The notes: generated by a model not told the origin, from the sequence alone. Counted from the stretch's first letter, positions 37,484 through 48,196 are shown. The stretch is DNA of 64,000 nucleotides from Glaciecola nitratireducens FR1064 (GCF_000226565.1 NC_016041.1:558001-622000); one strand, 5' to 3'. Made by a program: numbers and translations.

Positions 37484-38146
37484 ATGCCCCGTTTTTTTGT
37501 GTTGCGTTCACTGTTTTGTCTTTGTTTTTTGTCTCTAACAGCTTGTCAATCGGCAGTAGATGGCGCTTATTACGGCATGTGGGAAAAGTTGGGTGTTGAA
37601 AAAAGAGATATACTTGTTGACCGCGTCGAAGATGCTCAGGATAGCCAAAAAGACGCTCAAGAACAGTTCGCCTCCGCACTTGATGAATTTAGTTCACTTA
37701 TTAATTTTGATGGTGGTGAATTAGAAGATATTTATAATAATCTAAGCGATCAGCTAGAAGCCAGTAAAGAAAGTGCAGCGTCGGTAACGCGAAGAATAGA
37801 TAAAGTAGAGGGAGTGGCCAACGCTTTGTTTGTCGAATGGGAAGCTGAAATTGATATGATTTCTAGCGCTAATCTGCAGAGGGATAGCAAACGTAAACTC
37901 GCTGAAACTAGAAGAAAATATGCAACATTACTAGTCTCGATGAGAAAAGTTGAAAAGAGTATGGCGCCAGTTTTGGTTGCGCTACAAGACAATGTTTTTG
38001 CTTTAAAGCATAATTTAAACGCAGAGGCGATAGGGGCTCTTCAAGGTGAGTTTAACAGTATTAAGCAAGATGTAAGCAGCTTGATAAAAGAGATGAATGT
38101 TGCCATTGCGCAATCAGACGACTTTATTAAAAGCATCAGAAACTAG
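37484..38146 (+). CDS. DUF2959 family lipoprotein
   Basis: About 220 residues. A lipoprotein signal peptide ends in the lipobox LTAC with lipidated Cys at 21. The mature part starts QSAVDGAYYGMWEKLGVEKRD, typical of DUF2959, and is almost wholly helical with coiled-coil character. Function unknown. I use the ATG at 37484 because AAGGA (37472-37476) is seven bases before it; the ATG at 37478 is too close. It sits convergent with metJ. Confidence 0.88.
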   Translation: MPRFFVLRSLFCLCFLSLTACQSAVDGAYYGMWEKLGVEKRDILVDRVEDAQDSQKDAQEQFASALDEFSSLINFDGGELEDIYNNLSDQLEASKESAASVTRRIDKVEGVANALFVEWEAEIDMISSANLQRDSKRKLAETRRKYATLLVSMRKVEKSMAPVLVALQDNVFALKHNLNAEAIGALQGEFNSIKQDVSSLIKEMNVAIAQSDDFIKSIRN

Positions 38147-38203
38147 CATAAGCTCTCAATTGAGCCCGTCAACTGGGCTCACCAAGCCGTTCACATGAGC
38201 TTT

Positions 38204-38524
38204 TTATTCAGATTCGACCGCCTCGATATCAATACCCATTTTCTGCATGATGTCTCTCGCGGAAGCTGGTATACGATTTGGATTATCCTTCTTGATATCA
38301 CTGTCGTCGGGCAAAGGTTGCCCAGTAAATGCATGCAGAAATGCTTCGCATAGCAACTCTGAGTTAGTGGCATGACGTAAGTTATTAACCTGACGTCGGG
38401 TTCTCTCATCAGTAAGTACTTTCAACACATTAATCGGAATTGAAACAGTCACTTTTTTGACTTGCTCATTTTTTTTGCCGTGCTCAGCATATGGGTGAAT
38501 ATATTTACCATTCCACTCTGCCAT
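38204..38524 (-). CDS. metJ: Methionine repressor MetJ
   Basis: 106 residues (E. coli MetJ 105). A ribbon-helix-helix dimer that uses S-adenosylmethionine as corepressor and binds tandem eight-base Met boxes. The DNA-contacting strand and helix are in [55 protein letters not shown] precedes the ATG. It is divergent from metF; the gap between them holds matching Met boxes, indicating control of metF and probable autoregulation. Confidence 0.97.
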   Translation of the reverse strand: MAEWNGKYIHPYAEHGKKNEQVKKVTVSIPINVLKVLTDERTRRQVNNLRHATNSELLCEAFLHAFTGQPLPDDSDIKKDNPNRIPASARDIMQKMGIDIEAVESE

Positions 38525-38585
38525 GTGAATCCTTAACTTTTTAATTATTGTAAAATTTTAACTGGAATAGAAAAAATATCAATCT

Positions 38586-39552
<967 letters not shown>

Positions 39553-39681
39553 GCATTCTTGGATGATAGGTTTAAGTTCTCCGCTGTTAGAGGTAAACTA
39601 AAGGTCGTATTTAGCATGTTTTGTTTTGAGTATTCGATTAACAAAGTAAGCTTTTAACAGCAACATTTGGAGCTTGCTGCA

Positions 39682-40623
39682 TTGAATCTACCTGATAGTG
39701 TGGCTAAAAAAATAGATTATTACCAACCATTAGTTATTAATGTGGGTAAAGCTTTTATTGAGCATATACGGTCGGAGCGGATCACCGTTTCTGCAGGGCA
39801 CTTAGCGTATGTGTCACTACTCTCTCTAGTTCCCGTCATAATGGTCTTTTTTATGATCATGTCTGCATTCCCTGCGTTTGCTGAGGTAAGGGAACAGCTA
39901 GAGAGCTTTATATTTACTAATTTTGTACCTACCGCAGGTGATGTTGTTCAGGATTACATGGCAGACTTTGTGTCGAACGCGTCTGGCATGGGAGCCGTGA
40001 GTATTGCCTCACTATTAGTTGTAGCGCTTCTGCTGATATCCAATATAGACAAAACCTTCAACCACATCTGGCGTACAAAAGTTGAAAGGCCTCTTATATT
40101 CACATTCGCTATTTATTGGATGGTTATCACCCTAGGTCCGTTTTTGATTGGTTCCAGTATCGTGGTTAGCTCCTACTTAGCCGGTCTTGCCACATTTGCC
40201 GAAGAATATACACCAGGGCTGGGCACCTTTTTTCTTAAATTGGTTCCAAGTTTCGCCGCTACAGGTGCATTCTTAATTCTATATATGATAGTGCCTAATA
40301 GACCAGTAAGAGCAAAATACGCGCTATGTGGCGCAGTGCTTGCCACAGCGTTGTTTGAGTTATCGAAGAAAGGGTTTGCTCTTTATGTGACCAGCTTCCC
40401 ATCTTATCAAGTTATATATGGTGCGATTGCGGTAGTGCCGATATTGTTTGTTTGGGTTTACTTAAGCTGGATTGTGGTTCTACTGGGAGCAGTTTTCACC
40501 TATAGCATCACTGTAACTTGCGATGCTCGTGACGAGCTTGCAGCAAAAGAATCAAACGAAGCAAATAAATTGAAGGACGAGCGTAGTATTTGCGAGGTGG
40601 ACGATAGTCCCCGCTTTCGATAA
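39682..40623 (+). CDS. yihY: YihY/BrkB family inner-membrane protein
   Basis: About 313 residues with six predicted membrane helices. Family marks are ITVSAGHLAYVSLLSLVPVIMVFF at the first helix, NIDKTFNHIWRT, and YLSWIVVLLGAVFTY near the end, followed by a hydrophilic tail. Function of the family is not settled, and the old RNase BN label has been withdrawn. The start is likely TTG at 39682 with GGAG (39669-39672) nine bases before it. Confidence 0.88.
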   Translation: MNLPDSVAKKIDYYQPLVINVGKAFIEHIRSERITVSAGHLAYVSLLSLVPVIMVFFMIMSAFPAFAEVREQLESFIFTNFVPTAGDVVQDYMADFVSNASGMGAVSIASLLVVALLLISNIDKTFNHIWRTKVERPLIFTFAIYWMVITLGPFLIGSSIVVSSYLAGLATFAEEYTPGLGTFFLKLVPSFAATGAFLILYMIVPNRPVRAKYALCGAVLATALFELSKKGFALYVTSFPSYQVIYGAIAVVPILFVWVYLSWIVVLLGAVFTYSITVTCDARDELAAKESNEANKLKDERSICEVDDSPRFR

Positions 40624-40661
40624 ATATAGCGGTAGGTTGTTATTATTCAACAAGGAAGATT

Positions 40662-42302
40662 ATGCGTAAAACTATTTTTCAGGTTCTAATCGGTATCAAT
40701 GTAGTTACCTTGGCTATTTCTTTCGTAGCGCCAGCGCTAGTATGGCTTTTGCTTATTACCCTTCCTTTGTTAATGACCGCAATTTATGACAGCAGGCAAA
40801 CAAAACATGCAATATTGCGAAACTTTCCATTGGTCGGGAGAAGTCGCTGGATAATAGAAGGGATCCGTCCTTTTATTCAACAATATATTTTAGAAACTGA
40901 TACGGGTGGTGCACCAATCAGTCGGATGTTTCGAAATATTGTTTATCAGCGCGCTAAAAACAGTCGAGATACTATTCCTTTTGGGACCCAGCTTGATACT
41001 TACCAAACCGGTTATGAGTGGATTGGGCATTCCTTGTCAGCGCTCAATGTTAAAGATATCGACATGCAGCCGCGAGTTACTATTGGCAGTCGTCACTGCA
41101 AGCAGCCCTATTCAGCGAGTATTCTAAATATTTCAGCGATGAGCTTTGGCAGTTTGAGCAAACCGGCGCTACAGGCGCTGAATAAGGGAGCAAAAGCCGG
41201 TGGGTTCTATCACAACACCGGGGAAGGCGGCGTTAGCCCTTATCATCTTGAATACGGTGCGGATGTTGTATGGCAAGTAGGTACGGGTTACTTTGGCTGT
41301 AGAACTGATTCAGGGGGCTTTGACGCAGACAAGTTTGAAAAGCAAGCTTCGCATGTGAACATCAAGATGATTGAAATTAAATTATCCCAAGGGGCAAAGC
41401 CAGGACATGGCGGTATTTTACCAGCAAACAAAAATACCCAAGAAATTGCGGACATCCGTGGCGTAAGAGTAGGAACTCAAGTTGACTCGCCGTCTACGCA
41501 CAGTGCCTTTAGTTCCCCCATTGAGCTTATTAACTTTGTGCAAACCTTACGTGACCTCAGTGGCGGAAAACCGATAGGTATTAAGCTTGCACTGGGCCGT
41601 CGAAGCGAGTTTGTTGCTATTTGTAAAGCGATGGTTGAACTTAATATAACGCCCGATTTTGTTACCGTAGATGGTGGTGAGGGTGGAACAGGCGCAGCAC
41701 CACTGGAATACTCAAACTCTATTGGCTCACCGTTGCGTGAAGCTCTTGCTTTTGTAGATGACTGCCTAGTTGGTTTTGGCGTGCGAGAAGATATTAAAAT
41801 TATTGCTTCAGGAAAAATAATTTCGGGCTTTCATTTGGTAAAAAACCTCGCTCTAGGCGCCGATATTTGTAACAGCGCTAGAGGTATGATGTTGGCATTA
41901 GGCTGCGTACAATCGTTGTCTTGTAATACCAATGAATGTCCTACCGGTGTTGCTACTCAAGATCCTAAGCTGTCTGCTGGATTAGTTCCCGCCAACAAAG
42001 CCGTGAGGGTGCAACAGTTTCATGAGAAAACAGTGCACGCAACCGTCGATATTATTTCATCAGCAGGACTGGCATCGCCGGATGAGCTTAACCGTACGCA
42101 TATATTTAGGCGGGTAAATCAGCAAGAAGTAAAACGATATGACGACATATTTCCACATATGGTGATTGGTGGATTTTTGAAGGATTGTATTCCTGAAAAC
42201 TACAAAATAGACGTTGAAGAAGCGAACGCCAATTCATTTGCACCCAAGAAAATATTGAGCAACATTAACCAGCAAACGAAATCGTTGTGCGAGGGTGCGT
42301 AA
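40662..42302 (+). CDS. FMN-binding glutamate synthase-like membrane protein
   Basis: 546 residues. Two N-terminal membrane helices (about 8-45) precede a GltB-type FMN barrel (about 90-480): AMSFGSLSKPALQALNKGA, GEGGVSPYH, IEIKLSQGAKPGHGG, TVDGGEGGTGAAPLEY and CNTNECPTGVATQ. It lacks the amidotransferase and C-terminal domains of true glutamate synthase, so glutamate formation from glutamine is not expected. The cysteines in SCNTNEC may bind a cluster. Substrate unknown. It begins 38 bases after yihY on the same strand. Confidence 0.87.
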   Translation: MRKTIFQVLIGINVVTLAISFVAPALVWLLLITLPLLMTAIYDSRQTKHAILRNFPLVGRSRWIIEGIRPFIQQYILETDTGGAPISRMFRNIVYQRAKNSRDTIPFGTQLDTYQTGYEWIGHSLSALNVKDIDMQPRVTIGSRHCKQPYSASILNISAMSFGSLSKPALQALNKGAKAGGFYHNTGEGGVSPYHLEYGADVVWQVGTGYFGCRTDSGGFDADKFEKQASHVNIKMIEIKLSQGAKPGHGGILPANKNTQEIADIRGVRVGTQVDSPSTHSAFSSPIELINFVQTLRDLSGGKPIGIKLALGRRSEFVAICKAMVELNITPDFVTVDGGEGGTGAAPLEYSNSIGSPLREALAFVDDCLVGFGVREDIKIIASGKIISGFHLVKNLALGADICNSARGMMLALGCVQSLSCNTNECPTGVATQDPKLSAGLVPANKAVRVQQFHEKTVHATVDIISSAGLASPDELNRTHIFRRVNQQEVKRYDDIFPHMVIGGFLKDCIPENYKIDVEEANANSFAPKKILSNINQQTKSLCEGA

Positions 42303-42350
42303 CGGAGCACGCACACTCGCTATATATTAGATATTCGTTGTGGGGGGGAA

Positions 42351-42677
42351 TTACTTCCTAAGCCATTGGCCATTAACCTGCAGGTAGTGACCAGGTTCGG
42401 TCTTTTCATAGGCTTTTTTAGCGGCGAGTATTTCTACCTGTTCTAACGTGATACCGTTTTTAGTCGCTAGCTCTTGATATTTAGCTTTGCGTTTTGCGTT
42501 GATATCGTTAATTAGCTCCATCACTTCCGTGCTCTGGACAACCGCTCCTAAGTAACCATTTTGCTGTTCGCCTACTAGGCCAGTTTCTTTTGCTATATCT
42601 AGTTCAATTGCAAAAGCGACAGTGCTGAATAGTATGGCTCCAAATAGAACGCTTTTTATTGTGGTGATAATCTTCAT
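42351..42677 (-). CDS. ydbL: YdbL family periplasmic protein (DUF1318)
   Basis: 108 residues. A signal peptide (VLFGAILFSTVAFA) leads a small mature domain with LVGEQQNGYLGAV and AKYQELATKNGITLEQVEILAAKKAYEKT. That pattern defines DUF1318, and the ending GHYLQVNGQW is typical. E. coli ydbL is the third gene of ydbH-ynbE-ydbL, and the order is the same here. It is thought to affect YdbH-YnbE bridge function; details remain limited. Confidence 0.9.
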   Translation of the reverse strand: MKIITTIKSVLFGAILFSTVAFAIELDIAKETGLVGEQQNGYLGAVVQSTEVMELINDINAKRKAKYQELATKNGITLEQVEILAAKKAYEKTEPGHYLQVNGQWLRK

Positions 42678-42686
42678 GTTTAACTC

Positions 42687-42872
42687 CTAAAATAATTTAC
42701 TGTCGTCACTGAAAATGTCGTCCAGTTCTTTGTCTACTTTGACACGGATTTCATGGTCAATTTTGACATTAATGTTAATAGTGATGGGCTCTTTTGTCTC
42801 TAGTTGCACCTTATGGGTACAGGCGCTCAAGAACACAACACCGCAGATCAGGGCTAAAATTCTCACGTTCAT
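42687..42872 (-). CDS. ynbE: YnbE family outer-membrane lipoprotein
   Basis: 61 residues. Lipoprotein signal with lipobox LSAC near residue 18, then a short beta-rich mature part (VQLETKEPITININVKIDHE). In E. coli YnbE multimerises and completes the bridge formed by the AsmA-like YdbH from the inner to the outer membrane, moving phospholipids. Its ATG overlaps the ydbH stop by four bases, supporting coupled expression and partnership. Confidence 0.9.
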   Translation of the reverse strand: MNVRILALICGVVFLSACTHKVQLETKEPITININVKIDHEIRVKVDKELDDIFSDDSKLF

Positions 42873-45490
42873 TTTCCTTTTTCTAAGTAACGTTGTTCAA
42901 TTCGTTTTTCAATCGAGTCTTGTATCGACCGAGTTATTCTGAGGGATTTTAGCAAGGTAAAAATGTTCTCTTTATGACCATAGTTAAATATCACCTCTTG
43001 CTTTTGATCCGGATTACGCCCGGCGATGGATAACTCCAGATCCAACCAGCCGTCAGACGCAAGCTCTACTTTACTGGACAGCTTGCGATACTCCACGTTT
43101 TGTAAAAAAGACAGTTCTTTTTGTTGATCTTTAATTGCGTCAAACGCTGGATTATTCTGTATTTTTAATTTGCCAGGGCCATCACTGGCAAGCAATCCAT
43201 GTTCAATAATAGCGTCTGTAGCGCCAAGTTGGAAAGGCAATATACCTGACATTTCTCCAGTGACCTGTATGCCCTGCTGTTTTTGTAGTGCTACAAAATC
43301 AGCGAGATCTAAGCCGCTGACGCTGATATTAGTTCTCTGTTTTCTGCCATCAAGCCAGAGGTCGGAAATTTTGAAAGTGCCGCCAATAAGCTCACCTTGA
43401 GCTAAGTCTAGTTTCGCGACACTGTCTACAACATCAACAAGCAACTCAATTTTTCGAATCGGGATGCCAACATCTAGTTCGTCTATTGTAATCTTGCCAC
43501 TGTTTAGCTGAATCCCCGCTGAATTTAGCGTAAACCCCTCATTTAATTTGAGGAAAAGCACCTGAAAATCATCGTACTTTAAACTAGCATTCGTTACCTG
43601 CAGATTACCAAAGTAATCGGCAGAAGATAAACTACCTGTAAGTCCTGCGTTAAAGGTGCCTGCTATCAACTGTATTTTACTATTGAACTGACTAAGCAGC
43701 TTTTGCAGAGTGTTTATTGGCTGCTCGATTATCGCAATCTTAAAGTTCTCTTCGGTGTGGTTTATCTGCACTTTTAAGCCCGATCCTAACTGAAGCTGGT
43801 GTTCTCCCAATAGGTTCATCGTTGTCGGCTTTTTTGTCTCTTGCTTTTTTAGTGCAGACTGCGTTTTTAAGTCATGCACCAAGGCGATGTTAGTTAATTT
43901 TTTATCAGTATAAGTAATACTTTGAATTTCAGATTGCCCAGTTAGCTTCACGCTGCTGTCGGGCGCCAGAGTGATATTACTGGTGTTGTTGAGTTTGCTT
44001 ACTTTTACTTGTGCAGTGCTCAATTCGGGAATACTGTTTTTTAGCTTAATTTCCCAAGCTTTGCTGCTAGTGCGCGTTGCTTGCCAGTCGGTTTCTATTT
44101 GCTTGGCAGTGAGGAACGAGTTGTCCTGTGATTTGGTTTTTAATCCAACAATACGCTGCTGGCCAGTGAGCGATATATCTACTATTTCAGATCCCGAGAG
44201 CAATAGTCGGTAATTGAAGTTAGCCACTAGTTGTTCAGCGCTCGCCCAATTGCTATCGGGAGTCGCGATCTCAATTTTTGTTGATTCTGAAGAGATAACC
44301 CAATTGCTGCCATTTTTAACTGCCTTTCCTGAAGACTTAAGGCTTATATCACCTTTCAAGGTGGTATCGACTATGTTTACGTTGGCCAACGTTGACGCTA
44401 AGTCAATTCTGTAGATAAGCGAAAGGTGTTGATCTAATCCAAATGCAATATCACTCAATGTCACTGCGGGAAACGCTTGCAGCTTAGGTAAACTGAATCT
44501 GACGTCGGTGGTAGTGAATACATTGTCTTTAAACAAAACAGGTTCGGTTGCTATTAAATGTGCCTCATTTATTTGTAAGTTCTTAAGTTGTGGAGAAATA
44601 AACTGACACTCTGTAGCACTTGCAGATATAGGGAAGTCTCTGGCATCAATGATTGTCTCTAAATTAGAAAGCGCCAAGTTGATGCCAATAGTGCCTTTAG
44701 CTTCGGCGTTAATCGCACAGTTCTCGAGTCTGATTTGTGTCTTTACTGCAAGTTCATGGATAGTGTCAATGCTGTCTCCAGTAAAAACAAACTGGCTACT
44801 TATGTTGGTATTCATCAAAGTCTGCCAATCCAATCTTTCATGTAAAAATTGTGTTCTCTCTTGCAGCAAAGAACTTTGATTAAGGACCTGAAATGGCGCC
44901 CAATTTATTGTTCCATTCAGCTTGCCGTCAACATAGTCTAAGCTGGCCTCGATATCGCCTGAAAGAGAAAATGTTGACACTGAACTTTGCTTGAGTGCAA
45001 GGTTCAGTGGCTTGCGCAAAAGATATGACGTGATTGAAAGAGCGTTGACCGTAATGCGCGGCATGTTTGTCGGTAAAGCAATATCAGGCATCGTTGGCGA
45101 ATCGGTATCTTCGTTCGTTTTGAGCCCAGTATCTCTATGATTGATGGCAAGTTTCGCAATACTTAAGCGACTCTCCTTGCGCTGCCAATCATCCAAAAAC
45201 CAACCCGCATCATATATTTCAATACTAATTGATTCGCTCTCAACACATAGCTCTCGTATTGTCAGCAGAGGTGAGGTGCCAATATCAAACTCCAAACAAG
45301 TAATCTGTGTATTTTGCGGCAGGAAATCAACTATCACCCATTGAGTCAGCGGCACTCGCAACAGGTAAGCACTCAGCGCGAAGAGCATGATCAACGCACC
45401 CATCCCCAGCAATACTATGCTGCCCAGCTTTATATTGCCTGATTCTTTATTACCTAACTCTTTATTACCTGACTCTTTATTACCTAACAT
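42869..45490 (-). CDS. ydbH: YdbH family AsmA-like intermembrane transport protein
   Basis: 873 residues (E. coli YdbH 879). One membrane helix near 25-47 anchors a very long periplasmic beta-rich part of repeating strands, the taco-shaped AsmA-like groove for phospholipids. The C-terminal region (FLQNVEYRKLSSKV, DLELSIAGRNPDQKQEVIFNYGHKEN) is the conserved part. The N-terminus is unusual: GNKESGNKELGNKESGN, made by 15-base DNA repeats. The ATG at 45490 lacks a good ribosome site. It heads a three-gene unit with ynbE and ydbL. Confidence 0.9.
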   Translation of the reverse strand: MLGNKESGNKELGNKESGNIKLGSIVLLGMGALIMLFALSAYLLRVPLTQWVIVDFLPQNTQITCLEFDIGTSPLLTIRELCVESESISIEIYDAGWFLDDWQRKESRLSIAKLAINHRDTGLKTNEDTDSPTMPDIALPTNMPRITVNALSITSYLLRKPLNLALKQSSVSTFSLSGDIEASLDYVDGKLNGTINWAPFQVLNQSSLLQERTQFLHERLDWQTLMNTNISSQFVFTGDSIDTIHELAVKTQIRLENCAINAEAKGTIGINLALSNLETIIDARDFPISASATECQFISPQLKNLQINEAHLIATEPVLFKDNVFTTTDVRFSLPKLQAFPAVTLSDIAFGLDQHLSLIYRIDLASTLANVNIVDTTLKGDISLKSSGKAVKNGSNWVISSESTKIEIATPDSNWASAEQLVANFNYRLLLSGSEIVDISLTGQQRIVGLKTKSQDNSFLTAKQIETDWQATRTSSKAWEIKLKNSIPELSTAQVKVSKLNNTSNITLAPDSSVKLTGQSEIQSITYTDKKLTNIALVHDLKTQSALKKQETKKPTTMNLLGEHQLQLGSGLKVQINHTEENFKIAIIEQPINTLQKLLSQFNSKIQLIAGTFNAGLTGSLSSADYFGNLQVTNASLKYDDFQVLFLKLNEGFTLNSAGIQLNSGKITIDELDVGIPIRKIELLVDVVDSVAKLDLAQGELIGGTFKISDLWLDGRKQRTNISVSGLDLADFVALQKQQGIQVTGEMSGILPFQLGATDAIIEHGLLASDGPGKLKIQNNPAFDAIKDQQKELSFLQNVEYRKLSSKVELASDGWLDLELSIAGRNPDQKQEVIFNYGHKENIFTLLKSLRITRSIQDSIEKRIEQRYLEKGK
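45434..45490 (-). repeat. In-frame 15-base tandem repeats at the ydbH 5' end
   Basis: Units of 15 bases begin (plus strand) at 45434, 45449, 45464 and, partial, at 45479, each close to ATTACCTGACTCTTT. On the minus strand they encode the pentapeptide NKESG or NKELG three times right after the start codon. Confidence 0.9.
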
Positions 45491-45799
45491 GGGCCAATGT
45501 ACTCGCGAGGACGTTTTCAGTTGGAATCCTTTTGGAAAACAGAAAGTCTTAATAGTGTGAATATAATATCACGTAACCGTCTAATTAAGCATCAAAGTGA
45601 GCTTGCATGTCTATCTCTAGTTTTTGATACAAATCATTTACCCTAGGTTGATATCGGCTCATCAAACAAATCTGTAGTTTTGTGTGAAGTTATACGGATC
45701 TTTGCCGATATCTATACAATGGATCGAAAGTTTCTTATAAAAACTATTGCTTGGAAGCGACTATTTAAACGTTATTATTCATAGGCTATGAGGTACTCA
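45491..45799. other. Divergent intergenic region between ydbH and the chemoreceptor gene
   Basis: A 309-base gap. It contains a perfect nine-base inverted repeat, GATATCGGC (45650-45658) and GCCGATATC (45704-45712), 45 bases apart. Otherwise AT-rich, with no further gene or RNA seen. Promoters for both flanking genes should lie here. Confidence 0.6.
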
Positions 45800-47278
45800 A
45801 TGTTTTTTCCTTGGACAAGCAAAGGTCACAAAGTATATACCGGCGTATTAATCTTTCAATTTGTTATGACCCTACTCATTGGGCTCCTGACAGATTCTTT
45901 TACGATGGGTTTTATAGTCGGCCTGTTTATTTTACTGCTACCACTCGCTCTTTTTAACTTTGCTAAAGAAGCCTCATACACAAAACATGCAGCCGTAATT
46001 GCAAGTCAACTCTTTGTAGCGCTCCATATTCAGCAGGCGATGGGTGCTACCTTTATGCATTTCGAAATTTTTGCCGTTATGGCGGTCACCATTGTTTATC
46101 GCGATTGGAAAGTGGTGTTGTCGAGCGTACTTTTCGTCGCTATTCATCATGTCGGGTTCTACTCATTGCAAGTTTCTGGTAGCTCAGTTTTCATCTTTGA
46201 AGCACAATATTTAATGCTCTACATATTAGTTATTCATGCATTTTTTGCTATTGCTGAAGGTGCGGTTTTAGGTGTGTTGGCTATGCAATCCTATAAAGAT
46301 GGCTTCGCAGCTTTTGAGCTTACTGAAGCTATTCGAAACATAATGAAAGATGAAGGGAAATTTAATATTAATGTCGAAATGACGTCGAATAACGATTCAT
46401 CAAAAAACTTTACTAATTTGATGCACGGTTTTTCTTACGTCATTGAACAAGCTCAGCAAGTTTCTGCAAATTTAGACATCGTTGCTATGGAAGTAGAAAC
46501 ATTGTCGTCGGAAGTCAAGCAGGCGAGTCTTGACACCAGTGGGCAAGTTTCAACGATAGCGGCGGCTACGGAAGAAATGACGGTCAATAACCAATCTGTG
46601 TCTGACCGTGCGCTCGCGGTAAATACGCTGTCGCAGGATGCAAGAGATTCGAGTAACCAAGCGAAAAAAGTGGTTGAGGACTCAAACCGTGAAGTTGTTT
46701 TGCTACAGGCAGAGTTGACGCAAACCTCGGCGACAATTTCTAATTTAGCTGAAAAATGTTTTCAAATTGAAAATGTGATGGCGTCGATAAAAGCTATTTC
46801 TGAGCAAACAAACTTGCTTGCGCTAAATGCGGCAATAGAGTCTGCAAGAGCGGGTGAACATGGACGAGGTTTCGCGGTAGTTGCTGATGAAGTAAGACAA
46901 CTAGCTATGCGCACAAAATCAAATACGGAGCAGATTAGTGAAATAACGGCGGCATTGATTAGTGAGTCAAAGTTGTCAGTTGATAACATGCAGATATGTT
47001 TGGAGAAGTCCGGAAAAGTATCAGACTCTTCAGATTCTGCAAAAGAAATGATAGAAACCGTCGTCGGTAATATTTCATCGGTTAGTGAAAATATATCGTC
47101 GGTCTCGATTGCAATAAAAGAGCAATCAGTGGCGTCAACGGAGATAGCAAGTTCGACTAGTGAACTAGAGTTAACTTCTCAGTCGCTTGGGCGAAATGCA
47201 GATGCGACCGGCGCAAGCATCGTAAATCTAAAAGCAGAAATATTGAAGTTACGTAACGAATTAACAAAGTTCAATTAG
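45800..47278 (+). CDS. Methyl-accepting chemotaxis protein with membrane-embedded input region
   Basis: About 492 residues. The N-terminal 180 residues are five or six membrane helices with very short loops, and there is no large periplasmic ligand domain. The C-terminal signalling domain has the conserved hairpin tip [32 protein letters not shown] (about 330-362). Receptors pass signals to CheA-CheW; no che genes occur nearby, so it must use a distant array. I use the ATG at 45800 because GAGG (45790-45793) is placed for it; the ATG at 45788 lacks a site. Confidence 0.9.
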   Translation: MFFPWTSKGHKVYTGVLIFQFVMTLLIGLLTDSFTMGFIVGLFILLLPLALFNFAKEASYTKHAAVIASQLFVALHIQQAMGATFMHFEIFAVMAVTIVYRDWKVVLSSVLFVAIHHVGFYSLQVSGSSVFIFEAQYLMLYILVIHAFFAIAEGAVLGVLAMQSYKDGFAAFELTEAIRNIMKDEGKFNINVEMTSNNDSSKNFTNLMHGFSYVIEQAQQVSANLDIVAMEVETLSSEVKQASLDTSGQVSTIAAATEEMTVNNQSVSDRALAVNTLSQDARDSSNQAKKVVEDSNREVVLLQAELTQTSATISNLAEKCFQIENVMASIKAISEQTNLLALNAAIESARAGEHGRGFAVVADEVRQLAMRTKSNTEQISEITAALISESKLSVDNMQICLEKSGKVSDSSDSAKEMIETVVGNISSVSENISSVSIAIKEQSVASTEIASSTSELELTSQSLGRNADATGASIVNLKAEILKLRNELTKFN

Positions 47279-47282
47279 AAAC

Positions 47283-47309
47283 CTTGCAGGTGATTATTAA
47301 GCCTGCAAG
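47283..47309. terminator. Stem-loop between the chemoreceptor gene and the ferredoxin remnant
   Basis: CTTGCAGG (47283-47290) pairs with CCTGCAAG (47302-47309) around an 11-base loop at a convergent junction. The T-tract after it is delayed, so termination is tentative. Confidence 0.4.
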
Positions 47310-47402
47310 CGTTCAAATTTTTCCGCTAGTTGATGAAGAGTTTCTTTGCGATTAGGGTTCACTTCGATGCACTCAACAGGGCAAATGCTAACGCAGCTTG
47401 GC
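47297..47402 (-). pseudogene. C-terminal remnant of a YfhL-type 4Fe-4S ferredoxin
   Basis: The minus strand directly after the mutH stop codon encodes about 34 residues with no start codon: [16 protein letters not shown], then NPNRKETLHQLAEKFERLQA and a stop. This matches the end of YfhL-type ferredoxins, which have PxCxxVCPV..I..(D/N)P...ET...L..KF. The frame differs from that of mutH, and in it a stop lies just before the GKP codons. The N-terminal half with the first cluster cysteines is missing. I read it as a truncated, non-functional gene copy. Confidence 0.75.
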
Positions 47403-48089
47403 TTACCCTAAAAATGCGCTTTCCAGAATGTCCTGAGTGAAATTTTTGCGCAAATAAAAGCCCCTCGGACGGGTTTTTATTATTTGCCCATCTTCACCAA
47501 TTGCTTCCGTTACTACTGAACCATTAGCGGCTTTGGGGCGAAGCTGTAAATAGCTTCCTACTGTGGCGTCTATGCGCTCGACTTGACCTAAGCTGATCAT
47601 GTCCATCAATTCTTCCCAATCGTGCTGCAATTGTGCGTTTTGATGCGAATTAGGTTGCCATAAAACAGGCGAACCTACGATGCGTTCAGCCGGCGGTATT
47701 TCTCTTTCTCCCTGCACGGGCAACCACAATACACGCTGTAACTTATTGCGCACGTTGCTGTTCTCCCAATTGACGCCCGTGTTATTAGTTAATGGTGCAT
47801 AACAGACATAGGTTGTTTCAAGCGGTTTATTGCTATACGAAAGAGGCAATGTTTTCAACTCGACACCTAGCTCTGGAAAATCTTGTTCTGGTTTCGAACC
47901 GGCACTTGCCCCTAACCAAAGCTCGATCAATTGCCCGGTCCATCCCTTTTGGGTTTTAAAATTCGCAGGTATTTGAATGTTGGCGGCTCTCGCTAAATCC
48001 CCCAAAGATAAGCCAGCTAAACCTCTTGCCCGCTGCATTAACTCTTCTATTGTAGAGGGAGCAGTCTTCGGTGTTTTTATTGATTGCAT
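47403..48089 (-). CDS. mutH: DNA mismatch repair endonuclease MutH
   Basis: 228 residues (E. coli 229). It nicks the unmethylated strand at hemimethylated GATC sites after MutS-MutL activation. The catalytic residues align in number with E. coli: Glu56 (LIELWLG), Asp70 (QDFPELG), Glu77 and Lys79 (VELKTL). The C-terminal part has [13 protein letters not shown]. Its presence implies Dam methylation in the host. It is divergent from rppH. A ferredoxin remnant abuts the 3' end, and the last residues may derive from the junction. Confidence 0.96.
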   Translation of the reverse strand: MQSIKTPKTAPSTIEELMQRARGLAGLSLGDLARAANIQIPANFKTQKGWTGQLIELWLGASAGSKPEQDFPELGVELKTLPLSYSNKPLETTYVCYAPLTNNTGVNWENSNVRNKLQRVLWLPVQGEREIPPAERIVGSPVLWQPNSHQNAQLQHDWEELMDMISLGQVERIDATVGSYLQLRPKAANGSVVTEAIGEDGQIIKTRPRGFYLRKNFTQDILESAFLG

Positions 48090-48196
48090 GTTGTTTGGGC
48101 TTCACTTGTTAAATAATTAACGCTATTGCTTTGCATAATCTGTAGTTTATGGAAGAATGGACCAATATAAAAGTATAAATGCGCTAGGTAATCTAA

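Noticed and set aside
38161-38181. Perfect seven-base stem TGAGCCC / GGGCTCA between the DUF2959 gene and metJ
   Set aside because: Suits a terminator by position, but no T-tract follows on either strand, so I do not list it as one.
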